A stretch of DNA of 11,610 nucleotides. Origin: XYB2-FULL-45-11 sp964355525 (lineage in GTDB: Bacteria; Patescibacteriota; Patescibacteriia; UBA9934; GWF2-40-263). This document shows positions 1 to 6,193 of this stretch, one piece after another. The notes beneath the pieces are model-generated. The model made no database searches. It was not told the DNA's origin and saw nothing but the letters and a program-made list of their open reading frames with translations. Where the stretch lies: NCBI GenBank assembly GCA_964355525.1, contig CAYHDY010000031.1, forward strand, positions 1-11,610. Direction: 5' to 3'. Every line of letters starts with the position of its first letter. The first letter of the stretch is position 1. A program made the translations under genes and the position numbers.

Positions 1-510
1 GCGTTCAAACGCATCGGCAAGAACACTGTCGATTTTTACAAATGTATTTTTATTAAATTTTTCCGAAACATGAAAAAGAGCACGTTCGGCTTCGTCGAGC
101 GTGACATCAATTTCTTCTTCTTCCTCGAATCCGAGTTGAGAAATGTTTGCCGCCGCATTGATCAATCGACGGAGCGTTGCCTTCTTTTGCACAATCTCGC
201 CGTAATGGGCGATGTGCCCGGCGGTTGCAACGGCGTTTGAAAGTTCCACAAGATACGCGCGTCCGCCGACTTGCTGCAATTGCCCGCGCTCTTCGAGACG
301 ATTGCCGACCGAAAGAATATCGATCGGATCATGACGTTCAAACAAATCCAAAACGGTTCCAAAGATATTTTGGTGTGCGGGTTTATAAAAATCATCCGGG
401 ATGACACTATCTGCGATCTTAACGATCGAATCTTTGTCGACTAAAAGACAGCCAAGCAAGGATTGCTCTGCTTCAAGGTTTTGAGGAGGAATACGCTCAT
501 GATTTGCCAT
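1..510 (-). CDS. dnaB: Replicative DNA helicase DnaB, N-terminal part (partial)
   Basis: The reverse strand is open from an ATG at 510 to the window edge, giving the first 170 residues of a protein that is normally about 450-470 aa. It begins MANHERIPPQNLEAEQSLLG, the typical DnaB opening. It continues with VIPDDFYKPAHQNIF, LFERHDPIDILSVGNRLEERGQL, GGRAYLVELSNAV and the HYGEIVQKKATLRRLI helix, which together are the DnaB N-terminal domain. An acidic stretch (EEEEEID) and the start of the linker region follow. The RecA-like ATPase domain lies beyond the edge. DnaB is the hexameric helicase that unwinds DNA at the replication fork. The start has no SD sequence. A TGn-extended -10 box ends 9 nt upstream, so the mRNA should be nearly leaderless. 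The gene is divergent from the permease gene. Identity is confident; only completeness is unknown. Confidence 0.95.
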   Translation of the reverse strand, partial: MANHERIPPQNLEAEQSLLGCLLVDKDSIVKIADSVIPDDFYKPAHQNIFGTVLDLFERHDPIDILSVGNRLEERGQLQQVGGRAYLVELSNAVATAGHIAHYGEIVQKKATLRRLINAAANISQLGFEEEEEIDVTLDEAERALFHVSEKFNKNTFVKIDSVLADAFER

Positions 511-519
511 ACGGGACGC

Positions 520-547
520 ATCTTAACACGCCCGATCGTGCAGGCAA
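520..547 (-). promoter_or_regulatory. dnaB promoter, leaderless type
   Basis: On the minus strand TAAGAT (520-525) is preceded by TGT, making an extended -10. A weak -35 TTGCCT (542-547) lies 16 bp upstream. Only 9 nt separate the -10 box from the dnaB ATG at 510, so transcription would begin within about 3 nt of the start codon. Read from sequence only. Confidence 0.55.
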
Positions 548-560
548 GTGGATGAAGTGT

Positions 561-588
561 GGGTGAACCCGGCAGCTGCCGGGTGAAC
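561..588. repeat. 18-bp perfect palindrome flanked by GGGTGAAC direct repeats
   Basis: Positions 567-584 read ACCCGGCAGCTGCCGGGT, a perfect 18-bp palindrome. The octamer GGGTGAAC occurs at 561-568 and again at 581-588, overlapping both palindrome ends. It lies between the divergent dnaB and permease promoters and covers the place where the permease -35 should be. No T-run follows on either side, so it is not a normal terminator. It could be an operator or a dispersed palindromic repeat. Confidence 0.6.
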
Positions 589-592
589 TGTG

Positions 593-601
593 TGCTATAA
601 T
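593..601 (+). promoter_or_regulatory. Permease promoter, extended -10
   Basis: TGCTATAAT is a perfect -10 with a TGn extension. It ends 10 nt before the ATG at 612, predicting a leader of only about 4 nt. No good -35 is visible; that region is occupied by the 567-584 palindrome. Confidence 0.65.
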
Positions 602-611
602 TTAACGCAAC

Positions 612-1760
612 ATGATTCATCCTGACTTTAAATTTCTTCGTGCAATCGGAATGATGATCGGGGCTGTGATCGGCGTCGGTGTTTTTGGAATTCCGTTTGC
701 ATTTGCACAGAGTGGAGTTGTGATCGGTCTTCTCGAATTACTTATTCTCGGAGCGATCATGATTGTTTTGCAATTTATGTTTGCGGAGATCAGTCTTCAG
801 ACGCCTGGGAAACATCGTTTGGTCGGATACGTTGATTTGTATCTCGGTCGCGCATGGAAATATCTTGCCACCGCAGCGGTTTGTGCCAGTTCATGGGGAG
901 CCATCCTCGCGTACATGATCATCGGGGGTTCTTTTTTGCATCTGTTATTCGGTTCTTTACTTGGGGGCTCTGTCCAAATGTATTCGTTCGTAATTGCAAT
1001 TATCGCGGGCATCCTTATTTATTCGGGTTTGCAGTTCGCCTCGCGTTTGGAGTTATTTGTCATTTTGTCGCTTTTGTTTTTGTTTGTGTTCATGATTTTG
1101 ATTTCCGTCCCTTATGTTCAGGTCGCAAATCTTCAAACGATTCATTGGACGAACGCTTTTCTTCCGTATGGAATTATTTTATTCGCTCTTTCGTCGGTTG
1201 GAATCGTACCGGAAATAAAAGATGTGTTAGGTTCTCGCTCGAAATCGCAATTAGGTCAGGCTGTATTGATTGGAATGACGATCGTGATCGTTTTATATGC
1301 ATTGTTCTCTGTCGCCATTGTTGGAGTCACGGGTGCAGAGACAACACAGGCAGCATTTGACGGACTTGTTCCTGTGTTTGGAAATGCGTTTCGTTATGTA
1401 ACGGCGCTTCTTGGAACACTAACGATTATTTCCATCTCCGTCATGCTTGGCATTCAACTGATGAATACGTTTAAGGTTGACTTGCACCGTTCACACAAAA
1501 CGGCATGGGCGATGACGATTTTAGTTCCCGTCGTTTTCTTCCTCTTTGGATTTCGTGAATTTGTTCATTTGATCGGATTTATCGGTTCCGTATTCGGTGG
1601 TTTGCTGGGTGTTCTTATTGTTCTCACGTATCTTCGCATGAGAAAAACGGCAACCTGTCTTATACATCACTGCATAAATTTTCCAGCCGTTCTTTCGTGG
1701 ATTGTTCTTCTGGTTTTTTTGATGGGAATTCTCTTTAAACTTTTTCAATTTTTGCTATAA
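612..1760 (+). CDS. Amino-acid permease of the APC superfamily (aromatic amino-acid permease-like)
   Basis: This 382-aa protein is almost entirely hydrophobic, with about 11 predicted membrane helices. The first helix carries GAVIGVGVFGIPF (residues 17-29), the glycine-rich unwound segment typical of LeuT-fold transporters of the tryptophan/tyrosine permease and AAAP families. A second polar, proline-containing segment, FALSSVGIVPEIKDVL (191-206), matches the substrate-site helix 6 region of that fold. Length fits the family (about 380-420 aa). It should import amino acids across the cytoplasmic membrane by ion coupling, which fits an organism with limited biosynthesis; the substrate cannot be read from the sequence. 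The ATG at 612 has no SD and lies 10 nt after a perfect -10. The stop TAA (1758-1760) lies inside the next gene's -10 box. Confidence 0.82.
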   Translation: MIHPDFKFLRAIGMMIGAVIGVGVFGIPFAFAQSGVVIGLLELLILGAIMIVLQFMFAEISLQTPGKHRLVGYVDLYLGRAWKYLATAAVCASSWGAILAYMIIGGSFLHLLFGSLLGGSVQMYSFVIAIIAGILIYSGLQFASRLELFVILSLLFLFVFMILISVPYVQVANLQTIHWTNAFLPYGIILFALSSVGIVPEIKDVLGSRSKSQLGQAVLIGMTIVIVLYALFSVAIVGVTGAETTQAAFDGLVPVFGNAFRYVTALLGTLTIISISVMLGIQLMNTFKVDLHRSHKTAWAMTILVPVVFFLFGFREFVHLIGFIGSVFGGLLGVLIVLTYLRMRKTATCLIHHCINFPAVLSWIVLLVFLMGILFKLFQFLL

Positions 1761-1761
1761 T
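1753..1761 (+). promoter_or_regulatory. Extended -10 overlapping the permease stop codon
   Basis: TGCTATAAT is identical to the permease's own extended -10. Its TATAAT (1756-1761) contains the permease stop TAA (1758-1760). It ends 8 nt before the next ATG at 1770, again predicting a leaderless message. No clear -35 is visible, and read-through from the permease promoter is also possible. Confidence 0.6.
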
Positions 1762-1769
1762 ACAACCAT

Positions 1770-2165
1770 ATGGAAACATGGAAACGCTATTTGACGAAAC
1801 GCTATTTTATTTTGTTCGCGATCTTTTTCGTTCTTTGGTATTTGGGATCTTTGCTTCTTTTTACGTTATACCAGACAACGCCAAAGATGATTTTTTACGT
1901 GGCGTTGAATCTGTACGATCCAATCTTGCTGGGAATAATCGCGTTTCTTTATTTCCGCAAAAGTATCAATGATTGGAACGATCGTTTTATTGTCGCATTC
2001 GGATGGGTTGCCCTCGCAATTGTTTTGTCCGCGTTCCTTTCAAAACCTATTTATGGATATGATTGGACAACGATTATAAATTTGGAAGTGATCAAAGCAA
2101 ACTGGGTCGGCGTGTTTGTTATTTTAGTCGCGGCATTTTTGGCGAGAAAACGATTGACTCGATAA
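1770..2165 (+). CDS. Unknown four-helix membrane protein
   Basis: I do not recognise this 131-aa protein. It has a basic N-terminus (METWKRYLTKRY) and about four hydrophobic segments at residues 12-33, 41-62, 73-91 and 111-126. It ends in a basic tail, ARKRLTR. The charge pattern suggests both ends in the cytoplasm. No catalytic motif is evident. It starts 10 nt after the permease ends, on the same strand, so the two may be cotranscribed, although it also has its own -10 box. The ATG at 1770 is chosen because it follows the -10 by 8 nt, as at neighbouring leaderless genes; no SD is present. It ends just before a bidirectional terminator shared with folD. A role linked to the permease is only a guess from position. 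Confidence 0.75.
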   Translation: METWKRYLTKRYFILFAIFFVLWYLGSLLLFTLYQTTPKMIFYVALNLYDPILLGIIAFLYFRKSINDWNDRFIVAFGWVALAIVLSAFLSKPIYGYDWTTIINLEVIKANWVGVFVILVAAFLARKRLTR

Positions 2166-2175
2166 CAGGAGAAAT

Positions 2176-2201
2176 AAAAAATGACCGGAAGGTCATTTTT
2201 T
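2176..2201. terminator. Bidirectional terminator between convergent genes
   Basis: An 11-bp hairpin pairs 2176-2186 (AAAAAATGACC) with 2191-2201 (GGTCATTTTTT) across a GGAA loop. It gives a T-run on either strand, serving the 1770-2165 gene and folD. The folD stop codon (2193-2195) lies inside the stem. Confidence 0.85.
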
Positions 2202-3062
2202 GTTTGAACGTGTTTGAAATGCTTTGAGAACGTTCACAAGTAACATGGCAACTGTCATTGGTCCGACGCCGCCCGGAACAGGAGAGAGTGCATACGCGAT
2301 CGGTTCGACGGATGTTTGATCAATATCCCCAAGAAGTTTTCCATCAATCTTTGTTGTTCCGACATCGATCAGAATAGAACCGGGTTTGATCTCATTCGCA
2401 GTAATGAGATTCGGTTTTCCCACAGCAACAATGAGAATATCCGCCGATCGAGTTTTTATTTGAAAATCTGAATCGTCCTGCCGCGTCACTTCCGATGTTA
2501 TTCCGTGTTCTTTGAGGAGAATTTGAAGAGGTTCGGCAAAAAAGTCACTCGAGACAATCATGGCATGTTTCGGTCCCCCCTCCTTTACAAGGAGGGGTAG
2601 GGGGTGGTCGGAAGTTATCATTGCTCGATCAATCAATTTCATGATTCCAAGAGCAACTGCTGGAGCAAGAGCGGGCTTGCCTCGTCGCAACGCTTCCAAA
2701 TTCATCGGATGAAACCCGTCGACATCTTTTATCGGATCAATCGCTGCGATGATTCGATCCGCGTTTTGTGTCGGAAGCGGAAGTTGAACGAGAATTCCGT
2801 TTATCTCATTACGACGATTCAGTTCCGAAATTTTTTCGATCAATGTTTCCTCTGATGTTTCGTCAGAATAGAGGAATTTCTCAAATCGAATTCCAACTTC
2901 CTCACATGCTTTTTGTTTGATGTTTACGTATGTGTGTGAAGCGGGATCATTACCAACCAAAAGAACCGCAAGCCCGGGTTTTGTTTCAAGCGGATCGATG
3001 CGATCTTTTATTTTTTGCCGAATGGTTGCCGCAAGAGCATTTCCATCAAGAATGATTGCCAT
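2193..3062 (-). CDS. folD: FolD, methylenetetrahydrofolate dehydrogenase/cyclohydrolase, divergent, with a repeat-derived insertion
   Basis: This 289-aa protein matches FolD in order and length. FolD converts 5,10-methylene-THF to 10-formyl-THF in the cytoplasm. Visible motifs are ASHTYVNIK (41-49, with catalytic Y45 and K49), GILVQLPLP (89-97, Q93), KDVDGFHPMN (112-121, D115), ADILIVAVGKP (207-217), IDVG (232-235) and SPVPGGVGPMTVAML (260-274). Two expected signatures are missing: the C-T-P segment before the cofactor domain, and the GxSxxVGxP loop that binds NADP, where VSSDFFAEP (170-178) stands instead. Residues 152-163 (DHPLPLLVKEGG) come from a palindromic repeat. The start MAIILDGNAL is preferred over upstream ATGs, which fall in or next to the preceding gene's terminator; a -10 lies 9 nt before it. 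Its neighbour glyA supplies its substrate. Confidence 0.9.
   Translation of the reverse strand: MAIILDGNALAATIRQKIKDRIDPLETKPGLAVLLVGNDPASHTYVNIKQKACEEVGIRFEKFLYSDETSEETLIEKISELNRRNEINGILVQLPLPTQNADRIIAAIDPIKDVDGFHPMNLEALRRGKPALAPAVALGIMKLIDRAMITSDHPLPLLVKEGGPKHAMIVSSDFFAEPLQILLKEHGITSEVTRQDDSDFQIKTRSADILIVAVGKPNLITANEIKPGSILIDVGTTKIDGKLLGDIDQTSVEPIAYALSPVPGGVGPMTVAMLLVNVLKAFQTRSNKK
2574..2610. repeat. Palindromic repeat copy 1, inside folD
   Basis: This 37-bp block matches the murC copy at 6906-6944 except for two fewer bases in the G-rich part. A stem CCCCTCCTT/AAGGAGGGG with loop TAC is followed by a TAGGGGGTGGTCG tail. Read on the minus strand it encodes folD residues 152-163, an insertion relative to other FolD proteins. 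Confidence 0.9.
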
Positions 3063-3071
3063 AATGCGAAT

Positions 3072-3100
3072 AGAATAACGGAAAAAGGAAAAGACGTCGA
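3072..3100 (-). promoter_or_regulatory. folD promoter, leaderless type
   Basis: On the minus strand TATTCT (3072-3077) stands 17 bp from a partial -35, TCGACG (3095-3100). The -10 ends 9 nt before the folD ATG at 3062. No SD is present in the remaining leader. Confidence 0.55.
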
Positions 3101-3111
3101 GAGTCATGAAT

Positions 3112-3136
3112 AAAAAACACACGATTGGATCGTGTG
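3112..3136 (-). terminator. Terminator of the 3144-3749 gene
   Basis: Read leftward, an 8-bp stem CACACGAT/ATCGTGTG (3118-3136, 3-nt loop) is followed by six T's (3112-3117). It lies 7 nt beyond the TGA stop at 3144-3146 and separates that gene from folD. Confidence 0.85.
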
Positions 3137-3143
3137 AAAGGCT

Positions 3144-3749
3144 TCAGCGAAAGCGATAGGTTTCATCGTCTGAGGTTGGTCTGCAAGCGATGAGAGCAAT
3201 TTCATTGTTACTCAGTTTGAAGTCGAAGATGATGCAACCGCTCGCAATCACTTTCGCGATCTGTTCCATGGCGAGCGTCTCTTTCTTCAGTTTTTCTCCA
3301 ACCAGTTCACAGAAAATCCACAGCAGAAGGATGTTCCATACATTCACCCAGAGATTAGGGGGTAATGGTTTGAGTGGCTGATATCCGAATCCTTGCATGA
3401 AATCGTACTCGATGGTGTTTCTGGTCGGTTGATCGAGGTTCGTTCTGATTTGATGGTACAGATGTTGTTTGACCCTATTGATGAAACTTGAGTTCGGTAC
3501 CGCCGTCATGAGTCGTTGCGGAATACGCGTGTGCGGAACCGGTTCGATTGCAACGCACGGAAGATTCATGACCGTTTGAATGTGCGACGAAAGATCTGCT
3601 GGAATGAGAATCCGATGACCGTATGGAAACGGCTGTTGATCGCTCTTGCGATAGACCGCATGCAAAATTTCCATGATTTGCAAAACGCGTTCTCTCGGGA
3701 GATGCTTGAGCAACGCGTCGCGTAAAACATGATTCGATCCATCTCCCAT
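3144..3749 (-). CDS. Unknown 201-aa protein
   Basis: I do not recognise this protein. It has no signal peptide. The N-terminal part looks helical (LRDALLKHLPRERVLQIMEILHAVYRK) and is followed by a mixed, proline-rich middle. One hydrophobic stretch, LWVNVWNILLLWIFCELVG (about 133-151), could be a membrane or buried helix; a charged helix and a probable beta strand pair follow near the C-terminus. The gene is real by its setting: a TTGACA-17-TATATA promoter, a GGAGG site (3754-3758) 4 nt before the ATG, and a strong terminator after the stop. It sits alone between glyA and folD with its own promoter, so a folate role is not implied. Its promoter resembles that of the unknown 7616-8542 gene. 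Confidence 0.75.
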   Translation of the reverse strand: MGDGSNHVLRDALLKHLPRERVLQIMEILHAVYRKSDQQPFPYGHRILIPADLSSHIQTVMNLPCVAIEPVPHTRIPQRLMTAVPNSSFINRVKQHLYHQIRTNLDQPTRNTIEYDFMQGFGYQPLKPLPPNLWVNVWNILLLWIFCELVGEKLKKETLAMEQIAKVIASGCIIFDFKLSNNEIALIACRPTSDDETYRFR

Positions 3750-3778
3750 GAGGCCTCCGTTGTCGGGTTGGTTGAACC

Positions 3779-3807
3779 TATATACGTCTTTCTTGCGATT
3801 TTGTCAA
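3779..3807 (-). promoter_or_regulatory. Promoter of the 3144-3749 gene, TTGACA-17-TATATA
   Basis: Minus-strand -35 TTGACA (3802-3807) and -10 TATATA (3779-3784) are 17 bp apart. This leaves a leader of about 22 nt that contains the GGAGG site. The first 11 bases, TTGACAAAATC, are identical to those of the promoter at 8573-8601. Confidence 0.8.
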
Positions 3808-3831
3808 TGCACGTAAACGAGAATGAAAACA

Positions 3832-3854
3832 AAAATCGGGCAATGCCCGATTTT
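3832..3854. terminator. glyA terminator
   Basis: A 10-bp stem pairs 3832-3841 (AAAATCGGGC) with 3845-3854 (GCCCGATTTT) across a 3-nt loop. It gives a T-run leftward after glyA. The glyA stop codon (3853-3855) overlaps the stem. Confidence 0.85.
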
Positions 3855-5097
3855 ATGTGTATTGAAGATTTGGATAAAGAGGAAATCGTTTTGTCAGTTC
3901 TTTTACATTCGATCGAATTCCTTCGAGATAGATTGTATCATCGTGATGTGTAATCGCATCATCGATCCAAACGGCAATTTGTTTCATCTCTTCTTCTTTC
4001 AATCCGCGCGTCGTCAATGCAGGAGTGCCAAGACGAATACCGGACGGATCAAGCGGTGGACGGGTGTCGTTTGGAATCGCATTTTTGTTGACGGTGATAC
4101 CGGCGAGATCAAGAGCTTTTTCCGCTTCGCCTCCCGTGACACCTTTTGGTGTCACGTCGATCAAGAGCAAATGATTATCCGTTCCCCCAAACATCAAACG
4201 AAATCCTCTTGCACTCAATTCTTGTTCAAGTACTTTTGCGTTGATTCGAATCTGTTTGGCGTACGTTTTGAACTCCGGCTGCATGGCTTCGAGAAATGCA
4301 ATCGCTTTTGCGGCAATGACATTTTCATGCGGCCCACCTTGCAATCCGGGGAACACAGCTTTATCGATTGCCTTTGCGTGAATCGCTTTGCACAGAATCA
4401 TTCCTCCGCGAGGACCGCGTAATGTTTTGTGTGTTGTTGTTGTGACGACATCGAAAAGGGGAACGGGGTTGTTCATTTCTCCAGCCGCGATCAAACCGGC
4501 AATGTGTGCGATGTCCGCCATGGTAAATGCTCCGACCTCGTCTGCGATTTTTTTGATACGTTGATAATCGATTTCACGCGAGTACGCCGAATAGCCAACG
4601 AGAATCAATTTTGGTTTATGTTCGCGTGCCATCGATTCGATTTCATCATAATCGATCAAGCCTTCTGCAGTTGTTTTGTAACGGATGAAATTGTAAATCT
4701 TCGCGGAGAACGTAACGGGATGTCCATGTGTAAGATGACCACCGTGTGATAAGTCCATTCCGAGAACGGTGTCGCCTGGATTCAATAACGCAGAATAGGC
4801 CGCGAGATTCGCGGGTGCTCCAGATAATGGTTGGACATTTACATGTTCTGCTCCGAAAATTTTCTTCGCGCGTTCAATAGCGAGATTCTCGATGACGTCG
4901 ATCTCCTGGCATCCGCCATAATAACGTTTGCCTGGTACGCCTTCCGCATATTTATTTGTCGCGACAGATCCGAGTGCTTCTAACACGGCTCGAGAAACAA
5001 AATTCTCAGATGGAATCATTTCCAGCCCTTCTTCTTCACGATTTAATTCTTTCTGCAGAGCTTCTGCAATTTCCGGATCTTGTGATGCGATAAACAT
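3853..5097 (-). CDS. glyA: Serine hydroxymethyltransferase
   Basis: This 414-aa protein is full length for bacterial SHMT. It is a PLP enzyme that converts serine and THF to glycine and 5,10-methylene-THF in the cytoplasm. Clear motifs are MIPSENFVS (27-35), TNKYAEGVPGKRYYGGCQ (47-64), VNVQPLSGAPANLAAY (86-101), LSHGGHLTHG (116-125), MADIAHIAGL (193-202, PLP-contacting D195) and VVTTTTHKTLRGPRGG (217-232) with the PLP-binding lysine K224. GGTDNHLLLIDV and SGIRLGTPALTTRG complete the C-terminal domain. The ATG at 5097 gives the usual N-terminus. It has its own promoter (TTGTCA-17-TACAAT) and a leader of about 13 nt without an SD. FolD, two genes downstream, uses its product. No anomalies seen. 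Confidence 0.97.
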   Translation of the reverse strand: MFIASQDPEIAEALQKELNREEEGLEMIPSENFVSRAVLEALGSVATNKYAEGVPGKRYYGGCQEIDVIENLAIERAKKIFGAEHVNVQPLSGAPANLAAYSALLNPGDTVLGMDLSHGGHLTHGHPVTFSAKIYNFIRYKTTAEGLIDYDEIESMAREHKPKLILVGYSAYSREIDYQRIKKIADEVGAFTMADIAHIAGLIAAGEMNNPVPLFDVVTTTTHKTLRGPRGGMILCKAIHAKAIDKAVFPGLQGGPHENVIAAKAIAFLEAMQPEFKTYAKQIRINAKVLEQELSARGFRLMFGGTDNHLLLIDVTPKGVTGGEAEKALDLAGITVNKNAIPNDTRPPLDPSGIRLGTPALTTRGLKEEEMKQIAVWIDDAITHHDDTIYLEGIRSNVKELTKRFPLYPNLQYT

Positions 5098-5117
5098 AAG
5101 AGATTATTTCGATGTTC

Positions 5118-5146
5118 ATTGTACGCGAGGGATAAGAGGTTGACAA
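5118..5146 (-). promoter_or_regulatory. glyA promoter
   Basis: Minus-strand -35 TTGTCA (5141-5146) and -10 TACAAT (5118-5123) are 17 bp apart. The -35 lies on the same bases as the opposite-strand -35 of the 5212-6150 gene, so the two promoters cannot easily be occupied together. Confidence 0.7.
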
Positions 5147-5168
5147 ACGATGGAAATATCGCTAGGTT
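5140..5168 (+). promoter_or_regulatory. Promoter of the 5212-6150 gene, TTGACA-17-TAGGTT
   Basis: Consensus -35 TTGACA (5140-5145) and -10 TAGGTT (5163-5168) are 17 bp apart, giving a leader of about 37 nt. A GAGGT site (5204-5208) sits close before the ATG at 5212. The -35 overlaps the glyA -35 on the other strand. Confidence 0.75.
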
Positions 5169-5211
5169 TAATTGAATCCTGTTTTTGGGGTTCGTGTTAT
5201 TTCGAGGTTAC

Positions 5212-6150
5212 ATGCAGCCGCATTTTGAGCTCGTTCCGCCGATTCGGATCAGACATCCGAGTTACAGTGGTGTTACGCATCAATTGTTAGGACTTCCGTG
5301 TGTCGTCGATTCTGTGACGTTGTCGGATATGATTGCCGATAATCAGCTTGTTGCAAGTGCAACAGGGATGACCATTGCCGCGTTGTTTCCGGAAGGGAAA
5401 CTTCGCGATTGTATCCAGCACAACATTTCAGGATTCCCAGAAATTTATTTTCGGCGATGGTTGGTCGACAAGCGGGTCGAAACAAGCATTCTCGAAGTTA
5501 GCGATGATCGTCTCCTTATTTGGGGCGTGCACGTGTCGAGTGAAGTTCTCGGAGTCTATGTATGCGATCGCGAAGGCGTTCGTCTCGCGACGGAAGCAGA
5601 ATACGGATCTGAATTGCAGATCCGAAGTGAACAAGCCTTTTTCCCGTTTCCACATGATCGTGAATGGGATGGCAAGATCGAATGTATCTGGCAATCGCCA
5701 AAGACGCGTTCTCTTGCATGGCTGTACAGACCGAAAGGATCGAAAGCAAAGCGTCAGCTATTTATAAACGGGAGGCTCCTCTATGAAGGATGCTTCGAAA
5801 TGGAATCAATGGATTTCGTTTGGGCGCCAAATGGAATCACAGGTGGTGCGCGGATTTTTGCCTACGAACTTGGAGAAGATGCTTGTCAAAAAATCGTGAC
5901 TCCCACATTGGTTGAGCAGATTCCGACAGGTTTCCTCTTGCGTGAGTTTCTTGTGGACAACAACGGGCACGTTGCCGCTCACGTCCTCGATGGTGAAGAT
6001 ACCTGTCATCCGTATGTCTATGACCGTCCGAATGATGAAGTATCTCTCGCATGGAATTTTCATTGGATGCCGGACGGATCGATTGGTTACAACTACGTCC
6101 AACAGTCGCGTATCTCACACATGACCGACGAATTTACCTCGCAGCGCTAG
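5212..6150 (+). CDS. Unknown 312-aa protein, possible beta-propeller
   Basis: I cannot assign a family. No signal peptide or membrane helix is seen. The composition is beta-rich with many aromatic residues. Three segments look like repeated blades: IWQSPKTRSLAWLYRP (159-174), VWAPNGITGGARIFAYEL (203-220) and HWMPDGSIGYNYVQ (284-297). The W-x-P-(N/D)-G core resembles the WSPDG motif of TolB/PD40-type beta-propeller repeats, which suggests a beta-propeller fold; this is inference. I chose ATG 5212 over an in-frame TTG at 5185 because GAGGT (5204-5208) precedes the ATG, although its spacing is short. The stop TAG lies within a terminator stem. The gene is divergent from glyA and precedes murC, which has its own -10 box. 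Confidence 0.75.
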   Translation: MQPHFELVPPIRIRHPSYSGVTHQLLGLPCVVDSVTLSDMIADNQLVASATGMTIAALFPEGKLRDCIQHNISGFPEIYFRRWLVDKRVETSILEVSDDRLLIWGVHVSSEVLGVYVCDREGVRLATEAEYGSELQIRSEQAFFPFPHDREWDGKIECIWQSPKTRSLAWLYRPKGSKAKRQLFINGRLLYEGCFEMESMDFVWAPNGITGGARIFAYELGEDACQKIVTPTLVEQIPTGFLLREFLVDNNGHVAAHVLDGEDTCHPYVYDRPNDEVSLAWNFHWMPDGSIGYNYVQQSRISHMTDEFTSQR

Positions 6151-6177
6151 ATATCTGGCGCTTTTTTATTTTTTTCG
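6144..6177 (+). terminator. Terminator after the 5212-6150 gene
   Basis: Stem GCGCTAG/CTGGCGC (6144-6150 with 6155-6161, one G-U pair, ATAT loop) is followed by a T-rich run from 6162. The TAG stop is inside the stem. The murC -10 begins directly after the T-rich run. Confidence 0.8.
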
Positions 6178-6178
6178 C

Positions 6179-6184
6179 TATCAT
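6179..6184 (+). promoter_or_regulatory. murC -10 box, leaderless type
   Basis: TATCAT ends 9 nt before the murC ATG at 6194. No clear -35 is visible; the upstream sequence is the terminator hairpin and T-run. A weak AGG occurs 3 nt before the ATG, too close for a normal SD. Confidence 0.5.
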
Positions 6185-6193
6185 TTCAGGACT

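Noticed and set aside
3063..3122. A longer FolD starting at 3122 (MCFLFMTLDVF)
   Set aside because: That start lies inside the terminator hairpin of the upstream gene. The extension is not FolD-like, and the -10 box lies within it.
3823..4422. A 199-codon plus-strand frame opposite glyA
   Set aside because: It lies fully antisense to a well-conserved gene and starts at the glyA terminator. Its translation is Cys/Phe/Arg-rich and resembles no protein.
5185..5211. A TTG start at 5185 for the possible beta-propeller gene
   Set aside because: No SD precedes it, whereas GAGGT precedes the ATG at 5212. The start remains moderately uncertain.
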